Made by a program: the position numbers and the translations under genes. Shown here piece by piece: positions 42,908 to 53,200 of a stretch of 64,000 nt of DNA. Source of the stretch: Nocardioidaceae bacterium SCSIO 66511. Its GTDB lineage: Bacteria; Actinomycetota; Actinomycetes; Propionibacteriales; Nocardioidaceae. The notes under the pieces were generated by a model that worked only from the letters and a program-made list of their open reading frames with translations, was not told the origin of the DNA and did no database searches. The first letter of the stretch is position 1. Each line of letters begins with the position of its first letter. The stretch covers positions 62,001-126,000 of the forward strand of contig CP095846.1 of assembly GCA_023100825.1 (NCBI GenBank), read 5' to 3'.

Positions 42908-45907
42908 ATGAGCACCTCAGGTACCCTCCGGCTCCGTCGATCGTGGGCACTCGCGGCGACCGCGCTCGTTGCCGGTGCGCTCGCGGTCGTACCGGCGAAC
43001 CCGTCCTCGGCCGATGACGTGCCGGGCGTGACCCAGCGGGTGTTCGAGCTCGCACGTGGCCTGGACAAGCTGTGCACGTTGAAGTCCGGCCAGACGCCGA
43101 ACGTCGATGTACGCAAGGACGTCGTCGACTGGTCGACGACTGATGACTTCGGCGGCTACTCCGACAACTTCCTGGTGCACACCGTCGGCAAGATCGAGGT
43201 GCCGCAGGACGGTACGTACACGTTCCGCCTGACCAGCGACGACGGGTCGAAGCTGTTCATCGACGGGGCCGAGGTCATCGACCACGACGGGTTGCACGAG
43301 GCGACCCCGAAGGACGGTGACGTCGAGCTGACCGCCGGCGCGCACGACCTGCGGATCGAGTACTTCGACGCGACCAACGAACAGGTACTGAAACTGTCGT
43401 GGAGGCCGCCGGGCGCAGACGACTTCACCGTCGTACCCACCGACGTGCTGAGCACCGAGGATGCCACTCGGGTCACCGCGCCCGGCATCAAGCAATGCGA
43501 GGGTGACGACGACTCACCGGGTGATGGCCTGCCGCTGGGGGATGTGCATCCCGACTACGACCTCACCGACCTGCGACCGGAGGGCTTCGAGCCCGACGTC
43601 TCCGGTATGGCGTGGTTCCCCGACGGGCGGCTTGCCGTGCTCACGTGGGGTAAGGACCAAGAGTCGAAGAGCGGCAAGCTGTATGTGCTGCGCAACGTCA
43701 CGGGCAAGACCAAAGCCAGCAAGGTGAAGGTACGTGAAGTCGCGAGCGGCCTGCGCGAGCCACAGGGCGTCGCGATCGTCAAGGGCAAGATCTACGTCGC
43801 GCAGAAGCATGAGCTGAGCCGGCTCGTCGACGCCGACGGTGACGGTACGTACGAAGGCACGCAGACGGTGGCGACGCTGCCAACCAGCGGTAACTTCCAC
43901 GAGTTCGCCTTCGGCCTGCTGCACAAGAAGGGCTACTTCTATCTCAGCCTGTCCGTAGCACTGGAGAAGTCCGGCGCTTCGGTTGATCCGCAGCCGGCGA
44001 AGAACCGCGGTACGAGCCTGCGAATCAACGCAAAGACAGGCAAGATCGACTATGTCGCCGGCGGTCTTCGTACGCCCAACGGGATCGGCTGGGGCCCGGA
44101 CGGCAGCGTGCTGGTCACCGACAACCAAGGCGACTGGCTACCCGCGAACAAGCTGGTGCAGATCAAGCGCGGCGCGTTCTTCAATCACTACACCAATCCG
44201 AGTGGCCGATTCGACGACAACCCGGTGACGCAGCCCGTGCTCTGGCTGCCGCAGAACGAGATCGCGAACTCACCGTCGACGCCGGTCATGCTGAAGGAGG
44301 GCCCGTTCGCCGGGCAGCTTGCGATCGGCGACGTCACGTACGGCGGACTGCAACGCGCGTACCTCGAGAAGGTCGGCGGCGAGTACCAGGGCGCGGTGTT
44401 CCGGATGACCCAGGGCCTCGAGGCCGGTGTGAACGAGGTCAGCGTCGGCCCCGACGGTGCGCTGTATGTCGGCGGAATCGGCTGGGAAGGCAATTGGGGC
44501 CAGCCCAACAAGCTCCGGTTCGGACTGCAGAAGATCGACACCAACGGCAAGAACGTCATGGACATCGAGAAGATGGAGCTCACCCGACGCGGGTTCGACC
44601 TGACGTACACCAAACCCGTGTCGGCGAAGACTCTGCGAGACATCAAATCTGCCTACCAGGTCGAGCAGTGGCGCTACTCGCCGACTGGTTCGTACGGTGG
44701 CCCGAAGGTCGACGAGGAGCGACTGAAGGTACGCAAGGCGACGGTGAACAAGAACGGTAAGCGGGTGCGCTTGACGATCGACGGTCTCAAACCGGGTCGC
44801 GTCGTGCACGTACGCTCACCGCGTCCGTTCACCTCGGCGGGTGGCCAGGAGCTGTGGAGCACCGAGGCCTGGTACACGCTGAACAAGCTCCCGGGCTACA
44901 CCGATCCGGCGACCAGCAAGGGTCTGTACGAATCGGAGGAGGCGCAGCTGTCCGGCGGTGCGGCACTGGCGACCGACCACACCAGCTACTCCGGCGGTGG
45001 GTTCGTCGCCGGCTACGGCAGCAAGGGCGCGTCGGCAAAGCATCACGTAACGGTGCGCAAGGGCGGCAAGCAGCCGGTGCAGATCCGCTACGCCAACGGA
45101 CCCGATCCGTCGGAGGGGCCCAAGACACTCGGCCTGTTCGTCAACGGCGAGTTCGTCAAGCAGGTCACGTTCCCGAGCACGGGCGACTGGCAGACCTGGG
45201 CGTACGTGAACAGCAAACTGGCGTTGCGCAAGGGCTCGAACACCATCGAGCTTCGCAATCGTGAGGCCGACACCGGCCATGTGAACCTCGACTTCGTCCA
45301 GGTCGGTTCGGGCGGCGACATCTGTCGCGCGGCCAAGCCGAGCAAGGGCTACACCTCGTTGTTCGACGGTACGCTCGCCAGCCTCGACGATTGGCGGATG
45401 GCGGGGCCGGGAGCGTTCGCACGGCGGCACGACTGCACCATTCGTACCGTCGGTGGCATGGGTCTGCTGTGGCATCAGGACGAGCTGGAGAACTACAGCC
45501 TGAAGGCCGACTGGAAGCTCGCCGGCGACGACAACGCGGGCATCTTCGTCGGCTTCCCCGACCCGGGCGACGATCCGTGGGTGGCGGTCGACCATGGGCA
45601 CGAGATCCAGATCGACGCGACCGACGAAGACAACAAGACGACCGGAGCGATCTACAACTTCCAGGGCGCCGACCTGGAGGCTCGGGACAAGGCGCTGAAC
45701 CCGCCGGGTCAGTGGAACTCGTACCGGCTGCGGGTCGACGGCGACCGGATCAGGGTCTACCTGAACGGCGTACTGATCAACGACTACACCGACACCGACG
45801 ACGAGCGCATGGTGCCGCCGAGCTTTGTCGGGCTGCAGAACCACGGCGGAGACGACACCGCGTACTTCCGCAATATCGAGATCAAGAAGTTGGAGGGTGG
45901 CCGCTGA
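42908..45907 (+). CDS. Secreted PA14-propeller-CBM-DUF1080 glycoside-processing protein
   Basis: A 999-residue exported multidomain protein. In order: signal peptide (1-37), PA14 domain (about 45-180; [20 protein letters not shown]), a PQQ-sugar-dehydrogenase-like beta-propeller (about 225-570; [40 protein letters not shown]), a short beta-sandwich linker (570-680), a CBM6/35-like domain (about 690-805; [16 protein letters not shown]) and a C-terminal DUF1080, now called 3-keto-disaccharide hydrolase (about 820-999; [20 protein letters not shown]). It would bind and oxidise or cleave polysaccharides outside the cell. The next start overlaps its stop (TGATG). Confidence 0.85.
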   Translation: MSTSGTLRLRRSWALAATALVAGALAVVPANPSSADDVPGVTQRVFELARGLDKLCTLKSGQTPNVDVRKDVVDWSTTDDFGGYSDNFLVHTVGKIEVPQDGTYTFRLTSDDGSKLFIDGAEVIDHDGLHEATPKDGDVELTAGAHDLRIEYFDATNEQVLKLSWRPPGADDFTVVPTDVLSTEDATRVTAPGIKQCEGDDDSPGDGLPLGDVHPDYDLTDLRPEGFEPDVSGMAWFPDGRLAVLTWGKDQESKSGKLYVLRNVTGKTKASKVKVREVASGLREPQGVAIVKGKIYVAQKHELSRLVDADGDGTYEGTQTVATLPTSGNFHEFAFGLLHKKGYFYLSLSVALEKSGASVDPQPAKNRGTSLRINAKTGKIDYVAGGLRTPNGIGWGPDGSVLVTDNQGDWLPANKLVQIKRGAFFNHYTNPSGRFDDNPVTQPVLWLPQNEIANSPSTPVMLKEGPFAGQLAIGDVTYGGLQRAYLEKVGGEYQGAVFRMTQGLEAGVNEVSVGPDGALYVGGIGWEGNWGQPNKLRFGLQKIDTNGKNVMDIEKMELTRRGFDLTYTKPVSAKTLRDIKSAYQVEQWRYSPTGSYGGPKVDEERLKVRKATVNKNGKRVRLTIDGLKPGRVVHVRSPRPFTSAGGQELWSTEAWYTLNKLPGYTDPATSKGLYESEEAQLSGGAALATDHTSYSGGGFVAGYGSKGASAKHHVTVRKGGKQPVQIRYANGPDPSEGPKTLGLFVNGEFVKQVTFPSTGDWQTWAYVNSKLALRKGSNTIELRNREADTGHVNLDFVQVGSGGDICRAAKPSKGYTSLFDGTLASLDDWRMAGPGAFARRHDCTIRTVGGMGLLWHQDELENYSLKADWKLAGDDNAGIFVGFPDPGDDPWVAVDHGHEIQIDATDEDNKTTGAIYNFQGADLEARDKALNPPGQWNSYRLRVDGDRIRVYLNGVLINDYTDTDDERMVPPSFVGLQNHGGDDTAYFRNIEIKKLEGGR

Positions 45908-46920
45908 TGGTGCGACCGATCACCTTGTTCACGGGTCAATGGGCCGATCTGCCGTTCGAGGAGGTGGCTCGGCTGGCCTCGGAGTGGGGCTACGACGGAC
46001 TCGAGATCGCCTGCTGGGGCGACCACTTCGATGTCTGGGCCGCTGTCGAAGACGACTCGTACGTCGACGGCAAACGCGAGCTGCTGAAGCGATACGGGCT
46101 CGAGGTACACGCGATCTCGAACCACCTGAAGGGTCAGGCGGTGTGCGACGATCCGATCGACCAGCGGCATCGCGACATCCTGCCCGATCGCATCTGGGGC
46201 GACGGCGACGCCGAGGGCGTACGCCAGCGGGCAGCAGAGGAGATGAAGATGACGGCCCGGGCCGCGGCGAAGCTCGGCGTCGAAACCGTTGTCGGCTTCA
46301 CCGGATCTGCGATCTGGAAGTACGTCGCGATGTTCCCCCCGGTCGGCGCCGACGTCATCGATGCCGGATACCAGGACTTTGCCGACCGCTGGAACCCGAT
46401 CCTCGACGTGTTCGACCAGGAGGGCGTGCGCTTCGCGCATGAGGTGCACCCGAGCGAGATCGCGTACGACTACTGGTCGGCGACGCTCGCCCTCGAAGCG
46501 GTCGGACATCGAGAGGCGTTCGGCCTGAACTGGGATCCGTCGCACTTCATCTGGCAGGACCTCGACCCGGTCGGCTTCCTATGGGACTTCAAGGACCGCA
46601 TCTACCACGTCGACTGCAAGGACGCGAAGAGGCAGACGGGCAACGGTCGCAACGGCCGACTCGGTTCGCATCTGCCCTGGGGCGATCCGCGGCGTGGTTG
46701 GGACTTCGTCTCCACCGGCCGCGGTGATGTGCCGTGGGAGCAGTGCTTCCGTACGCTCAACGCGATCGGGTACGAAGGCCCGATCTCGATCGAGTGGGAA
46801 GACGCCGGCATGGATCGACTCGTCGGCGCACCGGAGGCGCTCGCGTACGTACGCGCGAACCTGTTCGATGCCCCCGACGCGGCCTTCGATGCAGCGTTCT
46901 CCGCTTCCTCGGAGGGCTAG
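45907..46920 (+). CDS. Sugar phosphate isomerase/epimerase (xylose-isomerase-like TIM barrel)
   Basis: A 337-residue cytosolic AP-endonuclease-2/xylose-isomerase-like TIM barrel. Probable metal-binding residues lie in [16 protein letters not shown] (Glu, His), [12 protein letters not shown] (Asp, His), YHVDCKDAK (His, Asp) and [11 protein letters not shown] (Glu). Related proteins act on 3-keto sugars or inositol derivatives. The ATG at 45907 overlaps the TGA of the secreted protein. It ends the plus-strand sugar operon, followed directly by repeat copy C. Confidence 0.88.
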   Translation: MVRPITLFTGQWADLPFEEVARLASEWGYDGLEIACWGDHFDVWAAVEDDSYVDGKRELLKRYGLEVHAISNHLKGQAVCDDPIDQRHRDILPDRIWGDGDAEGVRQRAAEEMKMTARAAAKLGVETVVGFTGSAIWKYVAMFPPVGADVIDAGYQDFADRWNPILDVFDQEGVRFAHEVHPSEIAYDYWSATLALEAVGHREAFGLNWDPSHFIWQDLDPVGFLWDFKDRIYHVDCKDAKRQTGNGRNGRLGSHLPWGDPRRGWDFVSTGRGDVPWEQCFRTLNAIGYEGPISIEWEDAGMDRLVGAPEALAYVRANLFDAPDAAFDAAFSASSEG

Positions 46921-46954
46921 CCGCCGCTCAACTCCTCGGCGCAGGCGGGTTTTC

Positions 46955-47462
46955 GTACTAGCTTCTGGTGCGACTGCCCGCCTGCTTCGTTTCCGCCTCG
47001 CTGTGGCGTCGCGCACCTTCTACGGCGACTACTCGCTTGCCCGATGCCTCGTCGCTGTCGGCTATCCCCGCCCCTTCGGTTGAGTAAAAGACGCGGCGAC
47101 GCGGGAGGCGCAACTACATGGATCGGGTTGCTCGCCGGCTAACCCGTTCCGGTCGGCGTTTGCGGGGTCGGTGGGTGGTGGTTTACCAAGTAAACATGGT
47201 GAAACTCCGCTTTGCATGGCAGGTTCGCCGTGCAAAGTGACACGTTGCCGTGCCCGTAGGTACGCCAGCGACTACCGGTACGGAAGTGACACCGAAACCG
47301 GACGTTACCCCGATGCCATACTAAGGTGGCGGGGAAGCCGCCAAGCAACCGAACCGAAGCGGCGACTCCGCGCGTCGCCGCGTCTTTTGCCCAGCCGGAG
47401 TAAGTGGGAAAGCCGACAGCGACGAGGACCGGGCAGGCGAGTAGTCGTACCGACGGAGCCCA
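46955..47462 (+). repeat. Dispersed repeat, copy C (full length)
   Basis: Full copy with both arms. The left arm end appears twice (46963-47005 and from 47018), so the outer end is duplicated. The centre has GTTTACCAAGTAAACATGG and a hairpin at 47208-47239. Both differences from copy B inside the stem (A to G at 47209 and C to T at 47217) keep pairing as G-U in a plus-strand RNA. The right arm (47330-47462) carries GCCGCCAAGCAACCGAACCG and CGCCGCGTCTTTTGCCCAGC. It separates two convergent genes. Confidence 0.9.
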
Positions 47463-47480
47463 GAAAGCCAGACAACGCAA

Positions 47481-47511
47481 AAGGCCGTGCGGCGTAGTGC
47501 CGCACGGCCTT
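47481..47511 (-). terminator. Intrinsic terminator of the multicopper oxidase operon
   Basis: Perfect 13-bp stem (AAGGCCGTGCGGC, 47481-47493; complement 47499-47511) with a 5-nt loop. On the minus strand it is followed by a T-rich run (from the AAAA at 47478-47482), as expected for a rho-independent terminator. It begins 15 bp after the multicopper oxidase stop. Confidence 0.85.
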
Positions 47512-47525
47512 CTGTCGAGGTGCCG

Positions 47526-48581
47526 TCACATACCGCTGTGGCCGCCACCGTGGTTCGGCGGGTGTCCGGGAGGCGGATCACCGTTCTTCTTGTGTACGTG
47601 GAAGAACGTCGACATGCCCATATCGGAGTGGGTCTGCAGGTGACAATGCAGCATCCAGTGACCGGGCCCCGACATCTCGCCGGCGATCACCTGGAAGCCG
47701 AAGCTGTCGCCCGGGCCGATCGTCTTGTTGTCGATGATCGCGATGTCATCGGCCCACGGCACGTCCTTGATCACGCCCGTACGCGTATCTGCCCAGGAAT
47801 GCCCGTGCAGGTGCCAGGTGTGCAGCTCGCTGCCCAGCGCGATGTTCACGAACTCGATCCGCTCGCCCTTGTTGGCGACGATGCTGGTGTTGTTGCGCTT
47901 CGGGTTGTCCATGTTGTACGTGTCGGTGTCGGGGTAGCGGCGCAGGTTGAGCGTCATCCCGTCACCCATCGCCGTCACGTACGTGGTCTTCGGCAGCGGG
48001 TCGCCCTTGCGACGAACGATCAGCGCACCGAACAACCCCGCATTCAGCCCGGCCGTGCCGTGCGCCGTGCCGACCATGTGGTCGTGGTACCACCAATAGC
48101 CCGCGGTGCCGGCGATACCGCGCTTGCGCGCCGGCGGGCGGGCGTACCAGATGTACGTACGCTTCTCTCCGGGTGCGACGTAGGAGTCGCTGTGCAAGGT
48201 GCCGTCGGACGCCTGGTTGTAGCGGACGCCGTGCGGATGCAAGGAGACCCCGAGCGGCAGGTCTTCGTCCTTGCGGAGCTTCTTCAGCGTCTCCTCGGAC
48301 ACCTCGTTGTGCAGGGTGATCGCGATGCACTCGCCCTCGAGCATCTCGATCGTCGGCCCCGGGTAGGAGGCCGTGTCGGGGTCGTGGCCGTAGCCGATGC
48401 GCACCTCGTCCTGGTACGACGGCAGTTCGGTGGCGTACAGGTGGAGCTTGCGGGTCGGCTCGGGGAAGCCGGCCGGCACATCCTCGGCCAGCGCCGCTTC
48501 GACCCCGGTCAGCCCGGCCATGCCCGCGGCTGCGGGTACGGCGGTCAGGCCACGTAGCAGGGTACGGCGTTCGATCGTCAT
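47526..48581 (-). CDS. Two-domain multicopper oxidase (small laccase type)
   Basis: A 351-residue exported oxidase with a Tat signal (ERRTLLRGLTAV; residues 1-31). Four copper-ligand motifs are present in order: LHPHGVRY, WWYHDHMVG, HTWHLHGHSW and HCHLQTHSDMGM, where Cys, His and Met form the type 1 site. Two domains and this length fit SLAC-type laccases, which work as trimers. It couples oxidation of organic or metal substrates to oxygen reduction. The C-terminal His/Gly/Pro tail could bind copper. It is third in an operon behind a cupredoxin protein. GGAGGA precedes the ATG. Confidence 0.92.
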   Translation of the reverse strand: MTIERRTLLRGLTAVPAAAGMAGLTGVEAALAEDVPAGFPEPTRKLHLYATELPSYQDEVRIGYGHDPDTASYPGPTIEMLEGECIAITLHNEVSEETLKKLRKDEDLPLGVSLHPHGVRYNQASDGTLHSDSYVAPGEKRTYIWYARPPARKRGIAGTAGYWWYHDHMVGTAHGTAGLNAGLFGALIVRRKGDPLPKTTYVTAMGDGMTLNLRRYPDTDTYNMDNPKRNNTSIVANKGERIEFVNIALGSELHTWHLHGHSWADTRTGVIKDVPWADDIAIIDNKTIGPGDSFGFQVIAGEMSGPGHWMLHCHLQTHSDMGMSTFFHVHKKNGDPPPGHPPNHGGGHSGM

Positions 48582-48644
48582 CGGGTCCTCCGGCTTCTCA
48601 GATGTTGCTGTGGGTGGCGCTGCGTCGCGTTCGACATGGCGGAG

Positions 48645-50255
48645 TCAGCGCTTGCGCGCGCCCTCTTTGCCGACATCGGAGCGCTTGGCGGCGTTCACGA
48701 TCTTGGTGCGTTCGCCGGCGGTCACGGTGCCCTCGGCGAGCAGACCGCGCAGTACCGACTTCGCATGGGCCACGAACCCGGCGTGGGTCGACCAGCGGGC
48801 CTCGTCATGGATCAGGTCGTCGATGGTGCACCCGCCCCCGGCGCTACGGTTGCGTACGCCGCTGTTGACGTTGCCCATCACCACGGTCGGGCTCGGATCG
48901 GGTTCGGCGCAGGCCGGCTCCTCCGGCGACTCCGACACGATCGTGAACGTCACGCGCTTGGCCTCGGAGGTGTTACCGGCGGCGTCGGTCGCGCGATACG
49001 CGACGGTGTGGTCGCCTTCGTCCTCGACCTTGACCGGCTCCTCGTACGCCTGCCAGTCACCACCGTCGATCTTGGCTTGCACCTTGTCGATGCCCGAGCC
49101 GTCGTCCTTGGCCGTGACCTTCACCGACACCGGTCCGACGTAGTTCCAGTCGGAATCCTGGGTGCCCTGCACCATCGCGCTGACCGTCGGCGGCTCCTTG
49201 TCGTCGTCCGGACCCTCCACGACCGTGAACGCCTGCTCGACCGGGTCGGAAGCGTTGCCCGCCTTGTCGGTGGCTCGCGCCTGCACGGTGTGGTCGCCGA
49301 GCGCGTCCACCTTGAACGGATCGGCGTACGCCTGCCATTCGCCGTCGTCGAGCTTGTACTCGACCTTGTCGACACCGGACTCGCTGTCCGTCGCGTCGAC
49401 CATGACCTCTGCCGAGCCGACGTACGCACCGTCGCTGTTGGTGTCGCCGTGCAGCATCAGCTCGACCTTCGGGGGTGCGGTGTCCTTACCGTCGTCCTCG
49501 ACGACCTTGAACGGCTTGCTGCCTTCTTCCGACTTGTTGCCGGCGCCGTCGGTCGCTCGGTAGCCGATGGTGTGGTCGCCGACCTTGTCGACGACGACCG
49601 GATCGGAGTAGGCCTTCCAGCCGAGGTCGTCGACCTGGTACTCGATCTTGTCGACACCCGATCCGCCTTCGTCGGTTGCGGTCACCGAGATCTCGGCCTG
49701 GCCGATGTACGCGCCGTTGTCGTCCTTCTCCCCGGCGATCTTCGCGTCAGCGGTCGGCGGCGTGGTGTCGTCGCCCGGATCTCCGCCGCCACCGGTGACG
49801 ACGAGCTCGCCCTGCATCTGCCCGTGACCGGGAATGATGCAGTGGAATCGGTACGTGCCCTCGGTGAGCGTCACATCAGCGGTCCACTTGCCGCCGTTCT
49901 CGTCATCGGGGTACGCCAGGATGTCGAGGTCGACATCGTGGTTGTAACCGTCGGTCGAGGTGTCGAACGTCAGCGTGTGCTGCATTCCGCTCGTGTTGCC
50001 GGTCGCCTTGCTGTTCTCGAAGACGATGGTTGTCGGCCCGGCCTTCGCCTCGGTCGGCGCCGTCTTGTACGCGGTGGTGCTGTTGTCCGCGGTCCAGGTC
50101 AGCGTCTGCGCGGCCTGAGCCGTCGCCGGCTCAGCCTTGCTGACGGCGGGCCGGTCGGCGTACGCGGCACCGCTTGTGAAGGCGAGCATGCCGAGTACGA
50201 GCGCCAGGGCCGCGAGAATCCCGAGTGGGCGTGTCTTGTCGATTGATCTGCGCAT
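48645..50255 (-). CDS. Secreted cupredoxin with Ig-like repeats
   Basis: A 536-residue exported protein. After the signal peptide (1-33), a plastocyanin-like domain (about 45-155) has complete type 1 copper ligands His93, Cys139, His144 and Met147 (FHCIIPGHGQMQG). Three similar Ig-like repeats (about 165-265, 265-360 and 365-460) follow, each with a GDHT(I/V) strand and YRATD-like turn. The C-terminal 70 residues (CTIDDLIHDEARWSTHAGFV) match a segment of the upstream 1211-residue protein. Likely an electron carrier held at the surface. The gap to the upstream gene is 22 bp. Confidence 0.88.
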   Translation of the reverse strand: MRRSIDKTRPLGILAALALVLGMLAFTSGAAYADRPAVSKAEPATAQAAQTLTWTADNSTTAYKTAPTEAKAGPTTIVFENSKATGNTSGMQHTLTFDTSTDGYNHDVDLDILAYPDDENGGKWTADVTLTEGTYRFHCIIPGHGQMQGELVVTGGGGDPGDDTTPPTADAKIAGEKDDNGAYIGQAEISVTATDEGGSGVDKIEYQVDDLGWKAYSDPVVVDKVGDHTIGYRATDGAGNKSEEGSKPFKVVEDDGKDTAPPKVELMLHGDTNSDGAYVGSAEVMVDATDSESGVDKVEYKLDDGEWQAYADPFKVDALGDHTVQARATDKAGNASDPVEQAFTVVEGPDDDKEPPTVSAMVQGTQDSDWNYVGPVSVKVTAKDDGSGIDKVQAKIDGGDWQAYEEPVKVEDEGDHTVAYRATDAAGNTSEAKRVTFTIVSESPEEPACAEPDPSPTVVMGNVNSGVRNRSAGGGCTIDDLIHDEARWSTHAGFVAHAKSVLRGLLAEGTVTAGERTKIVNAAKRSDVGKEGARKR

Positions 50256-50277
50256 GGCAAGTCCTCTCCCAGCCGCG

Positions 50278-53200
50278 TCAGCGACGCTGCACTCGGATGT
50301 TGCGGAACTCGATCAGGTCGTTGTCGGAGTGGTTCTGCAGGCCGATGTAGCCCGACGCGAACTGCCGCATGTCGGTCGGCGGATCTCCGGCGCGCGACGA
50401 CTCCTTACCCGGGTCGTTGGTGAAGCGGTTGATCACCACGCCGTTGCGGATGATCGTGTACTTCTGGCCGACGACGCGAACCTCGTAGTCGTTCCACACC
50501 TTCTTGTCCGTCGGCTCGGCATCGTCGATCGAGACAGAGTCGAAGTTGTAGACCGAACCGGTCTTCTGCTGCTCGCCCTCGTCGCTCTGCGGACCGTCGA
50601 AGATCTGGATCTCCTGTCCGCAGAAGATTGCCACCCAGGCGGGTGAGTCCTTTGCGGACCCGACCGTGCCGCAGCTTCCTTCCGGCCGATCCTCGACGGG
50701 CGTACGGATATCGGGGAACCGTACGAACACCCCGCTGTTGGCGCGGTGACCTTCGGGTGCGATGTCGCGGAACTGCAGGCGTACGGAGAAGTCGCCGTAC
50801 GCGCGCTTCGCGTACCACAGCATGCCCAACCCGCCGGACGAGCGGATGTTGCCCTGCTTCGTACGGGTGAACTTGCCGCCCGGTGCCTGCTCCCACTTCT
50901 TCAGCGACGCCGCGGTGCCGTTGAAGATCGGCTCGTACGCGTTGGCGACACCGACATCGGACGCCGCCGCGGCACGCTCGAGTGCGTACTGCTCGGTGTC
51001 GTTGAGCGGGCCGTCGTCGGCCATGCGCTGGGCCAGAGTCTCGACGTACTTGACGAATCCGTCGTGAGAACCCCACGTACCTTCATCGTCGACGACATCG
51101 TTGACGGTGCACTTGCCGCCGACGCTCTCATTCGCGACGCCGGTGTCGCGGCCCAGGAACCGAACGGTCTCTCGCGCATCGGGAGCGGGGCACGTCACCT
51201 TGACGTCCTGCTCCGTCGTCGCGGTTTCACCGTCCGCGTACGTCACGGTCAGCTTCGCGGTGAACGTACCGCCCTTGGTGTAGGTGTGTGCGGGGCTCAT
51301 CGCCGTCGACGTCGTGCCGTCGCCGAAGTTCCACTTCCACTTCACGCCGCCGGCCTGCTGCCCATTGAACTTGATTCGCGTGGGCGTGCCCTGCGACGTC
51401 GGCTTCGCGGTCACACCGGCTGCCTCGGCTGGTGCCTCGGCGCCGGGCATGAGCGGTGCCTTCGACGGGGTGGGTGTCGCAGGTCCACCGTGGTACGTGA
51501 TCCGGATCAGCTTCTGGTTGTCATGCAGGCTGAAGAAGCCGCCTCCGTAGTCCAGCATGTACAGCGCACCGTCGGAGCCGAACTTCGCATCCATCCAGCT
51601 CATCAGTTGGTTGTCGCCGGTGCCGGACGGGATGATCGAGCGGATGTCCTCGGCGAACGCCGGCGGGGCCTGCGAGTGGACCTTGCCCGGGTCCATCGTC
51701 ACCGCGATGCGGTTGTTCGCGTTCGACTGGTCACCGATCAGCCACTTGTCCTCCCAGTACTTCGGCCAGGAGATCTTGCTGTCGGCATCGACCTCGGACT
51801 GGTGGAACGTCGGACCGGACATCACTGCCTGGCCACCGCCCTTGAGGTACGGCTCCGTGTACGTCTCGTCCTCGATCTTGTAGGTCGGGACACCGTTCTC
51901 GCGCTTCGGGTAGGTCACGCCGCCGCCCTGCGGGGAGTACCAGATCGAGTTCGTACGCGCATCGGGGATGTCGACCAGCCCGGTGTTACGCGGTGAGTTG
52001 TTCTCGAGGTTGTCGCAGTCGTACCAGTCGGCCGGCTTGGTAGCGTCCTCGTTGCTGCGGTCGCGGTACGGCTGCTTGTTGCCCATGCAGTACGGCCATC
52101 CCTGGTTGCCAGCAGATGTGATGACCGTCGCCGTCTCGTACTTGGCAGGACCCCACTCCGGGCTCGGCTCCGACGCATCCGGGCCGACCCAACCGGCGGT
52201 GAGCCAGTCGGTCTCGCTGTCGATCTGCAACCGCGAGATGTTTCGTACGCCCATGACGTAGATCTCGGGCCGTGCCTTGTCGCCGCCGCCCTCGTCGCCG
52301 GTGAACAGGTTGCCCGCCGGGATCGAGTATGTGCCGTCGTCCTCCGGGTGGATGCGGATGATCTTGCCGTTGAGGTTGTTGGTGTTGCCCGAGGTACGAC
52401 GAGCGTCCTGGAACGACAGGCCCTTGTAGTCGGCGGTCCAGTTGTTGCCGGAGTAGCCGTCGGAGCCGCCGGAGGAGTTGTTGTCGCCCGAGCCGACGTA
52501 AAGGTTGCCGTCGTCGTCGAAGGCCATGCCGCCACCGGCGTGGCAGCAGCTGTGAATCTGCGTGGGCCACTGCAGGAGGTCCTTGCGGGTGCCCTGGTCG
52601 ATCGTGTCGTTCTCGGCGTCGTAGGTGAAGCGCGAGATCGTACGCTGGCCGATCCGCTTATCGCGATCGATCGACTCGTGCGGCATCCAGTACACGTACA
52701 GCCAGTTGTTCTCGGCGAAGTCCGGATCGGCGACGATGCCGAGCAGGCCCTCTTCGTTCTTCACCAGCTCGTCACCGCTGCCGCGGTTGCCCATCACATC
52801 GAGTGTCGTGAGCAGGTTGACGTCGCCCGAGTCGGGGTCGTAGCGGTGGATGGTGCCGCAGCCAAGGCCGACGTCGGGGTTGTCCCACTCGACGATCGGG
52901 CCGCTGGGGCAGGCGGCCTTGCCGACGTAGAAGATGTCGCCGCCGGGTGCAACGGTGATGCCGTGCGGCTCGCCGATCTGGTCGAGCTCGCCCTCCTTGT
53001 TCTGTGCGGTGAGCTTCTCGACCTTGTAATTCGAGGCGATCGTTGCCTGGCAGTCGCCGCGCACCATGCCGGCGGTCCACTGGATCGCGCCGAGCAGATG
53101 CTTGCGGAACTGGTCGTCGCCGTACGAACCGGCCGTGGCTCCCATGCCGGTGTAGAACGAACGACCGCCCTGGTAGTCGCGGCACCATGAGACCGGATGG

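Noticed and set aside
48968-49800. Tandem repeats that might be a CRISPR or DNA repeat
   Set aside because: The similarity is between three Ig-like protein repeats of about 100 codons in one gene. There are no short identical DNA repeats with spacers.
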